Origin: Tectiglobus sp965223355
GTDB lineage: Bacteria > Pseudomonadota > Alphaproteobacteria > Rhizobiales > Hyphomicrobiaceae
Direction: 5' to 3'
DNA: 64,000 bases
Assembly (NCBI GenBank): GCA_965223355.1
Contig: CBDCWE010000003.1
Coordinates: forward strand, 186,001-250,000
Part shown: piece by piece, positions 8,999 to 15,955 of the stretch
Layout of the letters: every line of letters starts with the position of its first letter
How positions within the stretch are numbered: the first letter of the stretch is position 1
Program-made: the position numbers and the translations under genes
Notes under the pieces: model-generated
Seen by the model: only the letters and a program-made list of their open reading frames with translations
Database searches by the model: none
Told to the model about the DNA's origin: nothing

Positions 8999-9494
8999 GC
9001 AGTGCATCGAGGCGCGCCTGCTCGTCATCGGACAACGCCGCCGCCGGGCCCCCGCCGCGCGCCGCCGCCGCTTGCGTGCGCCGCATCACCGCGCGAGCCA
9101 GGACAACACCGCCGATCAAAAACAGCAGCGGCGACAGCCACAACATCAGCGTGTGCGCGGCCAACGGCGGGCGCAACAGCACGAACTCACCGTAGCGCGC
9201 GACGATATAGTCGCGCACCGCCTGATCGCTGTCGCCGGCTGTGAGGCGCTCACGCACGAGCAAGCGCAGATCCCGCGCGAGCGGCGCATTCGAATCGTCG
9301 ATCGATTGGTTCTGGCAGACAAGGCACCGCAGTTCCGCCGACAGCCGCCGGGCGCGCTGTTCGAGTTGGCGATCCTGCAAGATTTCATCGGGCTCGACAG
9401 CGTCCACCGGCGGGCCTGCAAGCATGCCGATCAACAGGCTGGCTGCAACCGCGATCACAACCCCCCAGGGGCCGGTCTTGCCGCGCGCCGTCAT
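8976..9494 (-). CDS. ccmH: Cytochrome c maturation protein CcmH (apocytochrome thiol reductase)
   Basis: The 172-residue protein has an N-terminal signal or membrane segment at about 10-28. The active-site motif LRCLVCQNQSI supplies the C57-x-x-C60 pair, and a second transmembrane helix lies at about 120-140. Known role: in the System I pathway CcmH keeps the CXXCH cysteines of apocytochrome c reduced and works with the CcmF heme lyase. The length matches the short CcmH/CycL form; the separate CcmI/CycH TPR protein is not in the window. The start ATGA overlaps the stop of ccmF by 4 bp, so the two are translationally coupled. No ccmG (dsbE) lies between them, unlike the usual order. Confidence 0.95.
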   Translation of the reverse strand: MTARGKTGPWGVVIAVAASLLIGMLAGPPVDAVEPDEILQDRQLEQRARRLSAELRCLVCQNQSIDDSNAPLARDLRLLVRERLTAGDSDQAVRDYIVARYGEFVLLRPPLAAHTLMLWLSPLLFLIGGVVLARAVMRRTQAAAARGGGPAAALSDDEQARLDALLKDDERD

Positions 9495-11467
9495 TGCGCC
9501 GGCACCATCGCAGCCTTGGCCCGCCGCGGTGCTCCGACCCGCAACCGGCGGTCACTTAAGGACAGCAGACCGCCGCAAAACATGATCACCGCGCCAATCC
9601 AAATGAAGCGCACCAGCGGGTTGAAATAAAGCCGCACCGCAAATCCGCCGGCCGCCTGGCGATCGCCGAGGACGGCATAAAGGTCGCCGCGCCAGGAGAC
9701 GTGGATGCCGGCCTCGGTGGTGGTTTGACGTGATGCGATGTAGGTGCGCTTTGCCGGCCTGAGAGCCGTGAACTGCGCGCCCCCGCGGCTCACCTCAAAG
9801 GTCCCGACCAGGGCCCGATAGTTAGGCCCGGGCACCTTGCCGGCGCCCTTGAACACCAATTCATAACCGGCAAACCGGGTGCGATCGCCGGCCTTCATGA
9901 CCAGCACGCTTTCGCTGCGATAGGCCGACGTTGCGACAATGCCGACGACCATCAAGCCAACACCGAAATGGGCAACGGCGGTGCCGTAAACCGAGCGCGG
10001 CAGCCCGGCAAACCGGCGCCAGCTGTCGGCCAGCGGCAGCCGGCCGAGCTTGATGCGAAACGCCAGTTCCTGCAGCGCACCGCCCATCACCCAGACGCCG
10101 AGCGCAATGGCGAACGGTGCCAGCCACGGCCCGCGCTGCAGGGCTGCCAACACGACAACGCTGAGGATCAGCGCCGCCAGCGCAGCGAACATCAAGCGCT
10201 GCGCTGCGGCGACCAAATCACCACGTTTCCAGGCCAGGAACGGACCGAACGGCAGCGCGATCAGCAGCGGCACCATCAACAAACCGAACGACAGATCGAA
10301 GTAGGGCGCACCGACCGAAATCTTGGCGCCGGTTATCGCCTCCAGGCCGAGCGGATAAAGCGTGCCAACCAACACCGTCGCGCACGCCGTCGTCAGCAGC
10401 ACATTGTTGAGGATCAAGCTGCCTTCGCGGCTGATCGGTGCAAACAGCCCGCCTTGCCGCAACGCCGTCATGCGGATCGCAAACAGCGTCAGCGAGCCGC
10501 CAATGAAGACCACCATGATGGCCAGGATCACGAAACCGCGGTCGGGGTCGACGGCAAAGGCATGGACCGACGACAGAATGCCGGAGCGCACCAGGAACGC
10601 GCCCATCAGGCTCAGCGAAAACGTCAGGATCGCGAGCAAGATCGTCCACACCTTGAGCGCTTCGCGCTTTTCCATCACCAGCGCCGAGTGCAACAGCGCC
10701 GTTCCCGCCAGCCACGGCATGAACGAGGCGTTTTCGACCGGATCCCAGAACCACCAACCACCCCAGCCGAGTTCATAGTAGGCCCACCACGAGCCCATCG
10801 CGATACCGAGCGTCAGAAACATCCAGGCGGCCAGCGTCCACGGCCGCACCCAGCGCGCCCAGGCAGCATCCGTGCGCCCCTCGATCAGTGCCGCGACGGC
10901 AAATGAAAACGCCAGCGAAAAGCCGACGTAACCGGCGTAGAGAAACGGCGGATGAAATGCCAGCGCCGGATCTTGCAGGATCGGATTAAGCCCCTGGCCC
11001 TCGAACGGCGCCGGACTAACCCGCTGAAACGGGTTCGACGTGAAGATGATGAATGCGCCGAACGCCACCGAGATCGAAGACTGCACCGCAAGTACCCTCG
11101 CACGCAGGCCGAGCGGCAGGTTGGTGCCGAACGCTGCGACCGCGCCGCCAAAGCCGACCAGCATCAAGAGCCACAACAGCATCGAGCCTTCGTGATTGCC
11201 CCAGACGCCGGAAATCCGATAGATCAGCGGCTTGGCGGAATACGAATTGCGCACCACGTTTTCGACCGTGAAGTCGGAAACCACGTAGGCATGGGTCAGC
11301 GCTGCAAAGGCAACGGCAACCAACGCGAACTGCACCAGGGATGCCGGCATGGCCAGGCGCATCAACGCGTGATCGCCGACCTGCGCGCCATAGAGCGGGA
11401 CCACCATTTGAACGACGCCGACCGCGACGGCCAGCACCAACGCAAAATGCCCGAGTTCAATAATCAT
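9491..11467 (-). CDS. ccmF: Cytochrome c-type biogenesis heme lyase CcmF
   Basis: The 658-residue polytopic protein has about 15 hydrophobic segments. The tryptophan-rich heme-handling WWD signature is clear (YYELGWGGWWFWDPVENASF), and conserved periplasmic His residues flank it. Known role: together with CcmH it transfers heme from CcmE to apocytochrome c in the cytoplasmic membrane. It overlaps ccmH by 4 bp downstream. Upstream, ccmE is 399 bp away instead of adjacent, and the gap is filled by repeat elements R2 and R1. Length and motif content are normal for the family. Confidence 0.97.
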   Translation of the reverse strand: MIIELGHFALVLAVAVGVVQMVVPLYGAQVGDHALMRLAMPASLVQFALVAVAFAALTHAYVVSDFTVENVVRNSYSAKPLIYRISGVWGNHEGSMLLWLLMLVGFGGAVAAFGTNLPLGLRARVLAVQSSISVAFGAFIIFTSNPFQRVSPAPFEGQGLNPILQDPALAFHPPFLYAGYVGFSLAFSFAVAALIEGRTDAAWARWVRPWTLAAWMFLTLGIAMGSWWAYYELGWGGWWFWDPVENASFMPWLAGTALLHSALVMEKREALKVWTILLAILTFSLSLMGAFLVRSGILSSVHAFAVDPDRGFVILAIMVVFIGGSLTLFAIRMTALRQGGLFAPISREGSLILNNVLLTTACATVLVGTLYPLGLEAITGAKISVGAPYFDLSFGLLMVPLLIALPFGPFLAWKRGDLVAAAQRLMFAALAALILSVVVLAALQRGPWLAPFAIALGVWVMGGALQELAFRIKLGRLPLADSWRRFAGLPRSVYGTAVAHFGVGLMVVGIVATSAYRSESVLVMKAGDRTRFAGYELVFKGAGKVPGPNYRALVGTFEVSRGGAQFTALRPAKRTYIASRQTTTEAGIHVSWRGDLYAVLGDRQAAGGFAVRLYFNPLVRFIWIGAVIMFCGGLLSLSDRRLRVGAPRRAKAAMVPAQ

Positions 11468-11516
11468 GGCGCCAATCGCTCTGTCGATCGCATCGTAAAA
11501 CGTCCACGCCCACTGT

Positions 11517-11695
11517 TAGGAAACCTCTGTCAAGCCCGGGTTCAGGAGATGATCCCCTGCTCGGGGTGTTTGAGGGGCGGACAAGCCCCGCATCGATCGC
11601 CGCAAAGCGGCGACGAAGTCAAGGGCGCCGCCTGTAACAATTTCGCCAAAGGGCCCGGCCCTTTGCCAACCTGAGACGTGATCAAAGGTTTCCTA
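11517..11695 (-). repeat. Dispersed multi-hairpin element R2, copy c (diverged)
   Basis: Read on the minus strand this has the R2 order: a GCAAAGGGC/GCCCTTTG hairpin, a degraded second hairpin, CGCCGC/GCGGCG, a GGGGCTTGTCCGCCCC-like hairpin, then CAGGGGATCATCTCCTG. It is bounded by inverted ends TAGGAAACC (11517) and GGTTTCCTA (11695). It shares its right-hand CTAG with the adjoining R1 copy, so R2 and R1 form one composite block between ccmE and ccmF. Confidence 0.75.
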
Positions 11696-11840
11696 GATCA
11701 TCGTGCTTTAAGTTGGAACCGCAATAGCGGTTCCAACTTAAAGCACGAAAATGATCGCCACTTTAGAGGCGAGAGAGGCGAGCAACTTTCTGCCTTTATT
11801 CGGGATCGTTCCGATTCCGAATAAAGGCAGGTTGCTCTAG
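11693..11840 (+). repeat. Dispersed palindromic element R1, copy 2
   Basis: Both R1 hairpins are intact and CTAG is present at each end (11693-11696 and 11837-11840). This copy has an extra 8-bp duplication of AGGCGAGA in the spacer between hairpins. Hairpin A has the CAATAG-type loop. It sits directly against R2 copy c and ends 26 bp from the ccmE stop codon. Confidence 0.93.
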
Positions 11841-11866
11841 TGGTCTTTATCACGAGTTGGGACGGC

Positions 11867-12358
11867 CTAGTTGGTCGAACCGGGATGCACGGCGCCCTGG
11901 CCGAGCTTGATGCCTTTGTCCCGCAGGGACTTGGCCACCTCCGGCGGCATGTAGGTCTCATCGTGCTTGGCCAAAACGGTGTCGGCCACAAAGACGCCGG
12001 CGCCGTCGAGGCGGCCTTCCGCAACGACGCCCTGGCCTTCGCGAAACAGATCCGGCAACACGCCGTCGTAGCGCACCCGTACCGTTTCGATCGTATCGGT
12101 GACCGCGAAGCTGACCTTGGTACCCTGGCCGCGCTTGACGGAGCCGTTGGCAACCAGCCCGCCCAGCCGGAACCGCTGGCCGGACTGCAACGGCTGTGCG
12201 GCAAGATCGCTCGGCGTGTGGAAGTAGACGATGGCACCGCGCATTGCAAACAGCACCAGAACCAGCGCCAGCGCCAGCACCACGACACCGCCGCCCAACA
12301 AAAGTCCGCGCCGTTGTTTTCGAGTCATGGCTTTTCGACTCATGGCTTTTCGACTCAT
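11867..12358 (-). CDS. ccmE: Cytochrome c maturation heme chaperone CcmE
   Basis: The 163-residue protein has a short cytoplasmic N-terminus, one membrane anchor at about 18-40 and a periplasmic OB-fold beta-barrel domain. The covalent heme site is present in LAKHDETYMPPEV (H132, Tyr136). Known role: it receives heme from CcmC and hands it to CcmF/CcmH. AAAGGAAG lies a few nt before the first ATG. The first ten residues are a perfect duplication of MSRKA encoded by a 15-bp direct repeat, so three ATGs in a row could serve as starts; the first has the best ribosome binding site. Confidence 0.96.
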   Translation of the reverse strand: MSRKAMSRKAMTRKQRRGLLLGGGVVVLALALVLVLFAMRGAIVYFHTPSDLAAQPLQSGQRFRLGGLVANGSVKRGQGTKVSFAVTDTIETVRVRYDGVLPDLFREGQGVVAEGRLDGAGVFVADTVLAKHDETYMPPEVAKSLRDKGIKLGQGAVHPGSTN

Positions 12359-12360
12359 GG
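12321..12360 (-). repeat. 15-bp tandem duplication over the ccmE start codon
   Basis: The 15-bp unit ATGAGTCGAAAAGCC (minus strand) occurs twice in tandem and a third partial unit follows. Each begins with an in-frame ATG. The change adds five residues per unit without disturbing the frame, as expected from replication slippage. Confidence 0.85.
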
Positions 12361-12549
12361 CTTCCTTTCAGCCCCGAACGCCGCGCGCGATTTTGGCCGT
12401 GCCGCCGAATATAGCTGCTCGAAGCCGACGTGACATGCGCTTTTCGGTCTCGCCCGGCCGTGCCCGAACGACAATCGTGCCGCCGATCCGATCGATCGAC
12501 GGCAGCTGGCATTCGGATGATGGCGCAAGCGCAGCGCGCAGCGCGCTCC

Positions 12550-13074
12550 CTAACTGACGTTGCTCCAGGTCCCATCGGGGTTGCGGCACGCCGTGCCGCG
12601 CATCGCCTGGGGCTCACCGTCGATATAGATCTTATGGGTGTATTCACGGCAATCGAGCCCGTCACGCCGGAACGGCGAACTGGGGATGACTTCGCCGTAA
12701 TGGCCGCTGTCGGGGTTGCGCCATTCGGTCGCCACGCCCGAGCGACCGCTCTCCAGGGCGCTGAGTTCGGCCTGTTGGGCATACCGGCGGTCAGCTTCGT
12801 CGAGGCTGCGCCCGATCTCACTGCCGACAATGCCGCCGATCACCGCCCCGATTGCAGCCGTCGCGATTTTGCCCTTGCCGCGGCCAACCGTGTTGCCGAG
12901 CAACCCGCCGGCGATCGCACCGACGGCAAGACCGGCGTCCGACTTACTCATACCGTTTGGTCCGCAGCCCGCCACTGCGAGCGCCGGCAAAGCAAACGCC
13001 AAGACAATGATGCGTTTGACACGCTTCAACTTCAACGTGATACGTCTCAATGCGAACCCCGTGATACCATGCAT
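12550..13074 (-). CDS. Glycine-zipper outer-membrane lipoprotein (17-kDa surface antigen/RT0821-like)
   Basis: The 174-residue protein has a basic start and hydrophobic segment ending in a lipobox (LAVAGC, Cys near 37), so it is probably lipid-anchored. It contains a Gly-rich paired helix typical of the Gly-zipper 2TM family (AIAGGLLGNTVGRGKG...IGAVIGGIVGSEIG). A conserved C-terminal region follows, with WRNPDSGHYGEVIP and two cysteines (DCREYTHKI...GTACRNPDGTW). Proteins of this family are common in alphaproteobacteria and are related to rickettsial 17-kDa antigens; their molecular function is unsettled. It is encoded 191 bp upstream of ccmE on the same strand, and that gap holds no convincing gene. 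Confidence 0.88.
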   Translation of the reverse strand: MHGITGFALRRITLKLKRVKRIIVLAFALPALAVAGCGPNGMSKSDAGLAVGAIAGGLLGNTVGRGKGKIATAAIGAVIGGIVGSEIGRSLDEADRRYAQQAELSALESGRSGVATEWRNPDSGHYGEVIPSSPFRRDGLDCREYTHKIYIDGEPQAMRGTACRNPDGTWSNVS

Positions 13075-13177
13075 GCTGATATTCCCCTGTCAAAGCGCGC
13101 AGGTGCCAAAACGGCGCGCGCTGCATTACAATGTATTAATCCGGATTCGGGCAAAACTGCGTCAGGCAAATGAGCAA

Positions 13178-14623
13178 CTATTCATGTGCCGTTTCGGCCA
13201 GCGGCAAGGTCACCGTGACCTTGAGACCGCCAAGCCCGGACGCGCCGAGCTCAAACTGCCCGCGATAGGATGCGGCAAGATCGCTGACGATGGCGAGCCC
13301 GAGCCCCGAGCCGGGTGTCGTCTCATCCAGACGAACACCGCGCTTGGCAATCCGCGCGCGCTGCGGTGCGGACAATCCCGGACCGTCATCTTCAACACAA
13401 ATGTCAAACGTTGCCGCGTCACCGGCGCTGCCCTGCCGGTTGCGCGATGCCGTTAGCCGCACGCGCGCCTTGCACCATTTGCAGGCGTTGTCCAGAACAT
13501 TGCCGAGCATTTCTTCGAGATCGTGCTGTTCACCGCGAAACCTGATGTCGTCCGTGCCGATCAGCGCGATGTCGACGCCCTTATCGCGATAGATCCGCTC
13601 GAGCGCGCGCTGCAGCGCCTCACAGACCTCGTGCAGCCCGGTGACGCGCCCGACGGTGCCAACCCGCGCTGCAACCCGGGCGCGGTCGAGATAGTGTGTG
13701 ATTTGCGTCCGCATCACGTCGGCCTGCTCTGCGACCTTGCGCGCAAATGCCGACGTGCTGTCGTCGGCCTCGTTGGTGATGACGGCGAGCGGCGTCTTGA
13801 GCGCGTGCGCCAGATTGCCAACCTGGCTGCGGGCCCGCTCGATAATGTCCTGGTTGGAATCGATCAGCGCATTGAGTTCGGCCTGCAGCGGCTCGATTTC
13901 AAGCGGCGGTTCACCGTCGAGCTTTTCGGCCTGGCCGGATCTGATCCTGGCCAGCCCCTGCTCGATGGTGCGCAACGGCAACAGCCCGAAACGAACCTGA
14001 AAGAACGTTGCAATCAACAGCCCGAGCGCGGCCAGGCCAAGCGCCACGGCGAGCTGGAAGGCGAACGTCGCGATGCGCTCGTTCGGAACATCGAGCGGGC
14101 CTGCAACGATGTAGGAATAGCGCGGGCCCGCGCGCCGATTGCCCAGCCAACCGATTTGCTCGAATAGGCGCAACGCCTGCCCGTCGGGACCATGTCCATC
14201 GAGCATTCGCAATCCGGCGGCGATCTCGGGCAGCTGCCGCGCAAATGGTGAGGGCAATTCACCGGTCGCAAGCGAATCCGAGACGATGCGTTTGCCACGC
14301 CCGGCAACGACCGGCTGAATCTGCCAGTACCAGCCCGAGTTGGGAAACGAAAAGTTAGGTTCACCCAGATATTGGGGCTTGATCGGAACGACAGTTTCCG
14401 TGTTCTGCGCCTCGATGCCGATCAGGTAAAGCTTGAGCGTTCTGTCGAAATCCTCGAAGACGTTGTTGGCGTAATTGTAATAGATGATGAAGCCGCTGAT
14501 CGGCAGGACGATCAGCGTCCACAACACCGAGGTCGCAAACAGCCGGAACGCCAGCGAGTTGAAACGGAACCGTTTCAAGCCCGCAACGGCCCGCTCTACC
14601 AGCGCTTCAAGCGTCGTCCTCAT
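13178..14623 (-). CDS. Membrane sensor histidine kinase, PhoQ-like
   Basis: The protein has 481 residues. Transmembrane helices lie at about 27-50 and 186-208, flanking a periplasmic domain of about 135 residues. A HAMP-like region at about 209-262 precedes the phosphoacceptor helix GNLAHALKTPLAVI (His 273). The ATPase domain has VLDNACKW, EDDGPGLS and GSGLGLAIV. Its gene start overlaps the response regulator stop by 17 bp. The C-terminal sequence and the neighbouring PepSY-like gene match the PhoPQ-type operons of alphaproteobacteria; the signal is unknown. Confidence 0.93.
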   Translation of the reverse strand: MRTTLEALVERAVAGLKRFRFNSLAFRLFATSVLWTLIVLPISGFIIYYNYANNVFEDFDRTLKLYLIGIEAQNTETVVPIKPQYLGEPNFSFPNSGWYWQIQPVVAGRGKRIVSDSLATGELPSPFARQLPEIAAGLRMLDGHGPDGQALRLFEQIGWLGNRRAGPRYSYIVAGPLDVPNERIATFAFQLAVALGLAALGLLIATFFQVRFGLLPLRTIEQGLARIRSGQAEKLDGEPPLEIEPLQAELNALIDSNQDIIERARSQVGNLAHALKTPLAVITNEADDSTSAFARKVAEQADVMRTQITHYLDRARVAARVGTVGRVTGLHEVCEALQRALERIYRDKGVDIALIGTDDIRFRGEQHDLEEMLGNVLDNACKWCKARVRLTASRNRQGSAGDAATFDICVEDDGPGLSAPQRARIAKRGVRLDETTPGSGLGLAIVSDLAASYRGQFELGASGLGGLKVTVTLPLAETAHE

Positions 14624-15278
14624 CTGCCACTATGCGATAGCCAAGCCCTCGCACCGTCTTGATGAGATCGGCCGGGATTTTTCTGCGCAGGCGCCCGATG
14701 AAGACCTCAATGGTGTTGGAATCGCGATCAAAGTCCTGGTCGTAGAGATGTTCGACCAGCTCGGTGCGTGACACCACCCGGGCATTGTGGTGCATGAGAT
14801 AGGCCAGCAACCGATATTCGTGCGACGTCAGTTTGACGACCTGCCCGTCGCACGTGACCCGCGCCGACTTGGTGTCGAGGCGCAACGGGCCGCATTCGAT
14901 CTCGCTCTTGGCATGGCCGGCCGCGCGGCGCACCTGCGCCCGGATCCGCGCGAGCAACTCCTCCATGTGGAACGGCTTGGCCAGATAGTCATCGGCACCG
15001 ACGTCCATGCCGGCAACCTTGTCACTCCAGCGATCGCGCGCCGTCAGCAGGATCACCGGCATGTTGCGATCCGACCGCCGCCACTCCTCAAGCACCGAAA
15101 TGCCATCCATTTTCGGCAACCCGATGTCCAGTATCACGACATCGTAGGGTTCGGTGTCGCCGAGAAAATAGCCTTCCTCACCATCGAACGCGGTATCGGT
15201 TGCAAACCCGGCCTCGGCCAGTGCGCCAACCAACTGGCGATTGAGATCAGGATCATCTTCAACAATAAGCGCACGCAC
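14607..15278 (-). CDS. OmpR-family response regulator, PhoP-like (GTG start)
   Basis: The frame stays open further upstream, but the receiver domain begins at RALIVEDDPDL, so I place the start at the GTG at 15278, preceded at 10-15 nt by AAGGAT. This gives 223 residues: receiver with D8/D9, phosphoacceptor D51 (VVILDIGLPKMDG) and the YLAKPF Lys, then a winged-helix DNA-binding domain ending in VRGLGYRIV. It is paired with the overlapping histidine kinase gene. It probably also controls the small PepSY-like gene 128 bp upstream (inference). Confidence 0.92.
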   Translation of the reverse strand: MRALIVEDDPDLNRQLVGALAEAGFATDTAFDGEEGYFLGDTEPYDVVILDIGLPKMDGISVLEEWRRSDRNMPVILLTARDRWSDKVAGMDVGADDYLAKPFHMEELLARIRAQVRRAAGHAKSEIECGPLRLDTKSARVTCDGQVVKLTSHEYRLLAYLMHHNARVVSRTELVEHLYDQDFDRDSNTIEVFIGRLRRKIPADLIKTVRGLGYRIVADEDDA

Positions 15279-15406
15279 GGTTTTTCGATCCTTGTGCTCC
15301 AACGTCCCGGCGCCGGACGCCAGTGAGCGCCAGATTAGCGCAAAAGATCGCATCCGATCAAATCGATATCGCTCAGACGGCGACGCGCGGACCAGTGCCA
15401 ACGCCG

Positions 15407-15772
15407 TTACTTGGTCGGCCCCGCCGGGGCGAACGGGTGCTTGGCGCTGACAATCATGCGTTTGAGGGCGCCGCGCTTGTCCCTGAGCACGATCTTGTAG
15501 ACGAAACCATTCTCGCCGCGGCATAGTTCGGTGCGAACCAGTTGGCTGTTGCGCTGCCGTCTGGCCAGCGTGCCAAGGACGGCAACGGGCACGAGCTTGT
15601 GGCGCTTGACGATCGCCGCTGCTTGCGACCAATCCTCAAAGCACAGGCTGGCGGCGGCCGCCGGGCCGGCGGCGACCGACGAGCCGGCTGCCGCCATCCC
15701 GGCGGCGGCGACGAGCATCGCCCAGGCCAGTACGATCACGATATGGAGCGATTTCATCATGCCGCGAGACAT
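15407..15772 (-). CDS. Small exported PepSY-like protein
   Basis: The start chosen at 15772 (MSRGMMKSLHIV) gives about 121 residues; MMKSLH at 15760 and a longer start at 15817 are alternatives. A signal peptide (IVIVLAWAMLVAAAGMAAAG) is followed by an Ala-rich linker and a domain reading AAAIVKRHKLVPVAVLGTLA...GFVYKIVLRDKRGALKRMIV. This has the alternating pattern of a PepSY fold. Small proteins of this kind commonly precede PhoPQ-like operons in rhizobia and relatives and may modulate the sensor in the periplasm; that role is inference. Confidence 0.7.
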   Translation of the reverse strand: MSRGMMKSLHIVIVLAWAMLVAAAGMAAAGSSVAAGPAAAASLCFEDWSQAAAIVKRHKLVPVAVLGTLARRQRNSQLVRTELCRGENGFVYKIVLRDKRGALKRMIVSAKHPFAPAGPTK

Positions 15773-15888
15773 ACACAGCGGCACCTGAACCTGCGGTGAA
15801 TGCAATGTGGCAAGCACCGGCCGGTGGGCGGCGGCTCGCGCCGCACCGCACCGCGCCGACAGCGAGCCCGCCGCACCCGTCCACCGCC

Positions 15889-15955
15889 CAGATCAAACCG
15901 GCGCCCAGATCAGACCGTCGCCCAGATCAGACCGGCGCCAGATCAGACCGTCGCC
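15889..15955. repeat. Four 16-17 bp tandem repeats at the 3' end of the GTA operon
   Basis: Units of CAGATCAGACCGTCGCC (with CGG/CGT and one A/G variants) run head to tail four times. The last unit contains the stop codon of the g15 gene; the rest lie just downstream of it in the direction of transcription. Confidence 0.85.

Noticed and set aside
12368..12589. Possible 73-residue protein between ccmE and the lipoprotein gene
   Set aside because: It overlaps the end of the lipoprotein gene, has no clear ribosome binding site and no recognisable domain; a ccmI-like protein was considered and does not fit.
15279..15632. Upstream extension of the second response regulator
   Set aside because: The extra 118 residues are low-complexity and lie before the conserved receiver start; a GTG with a plausible ribosome binding site fits the family length.
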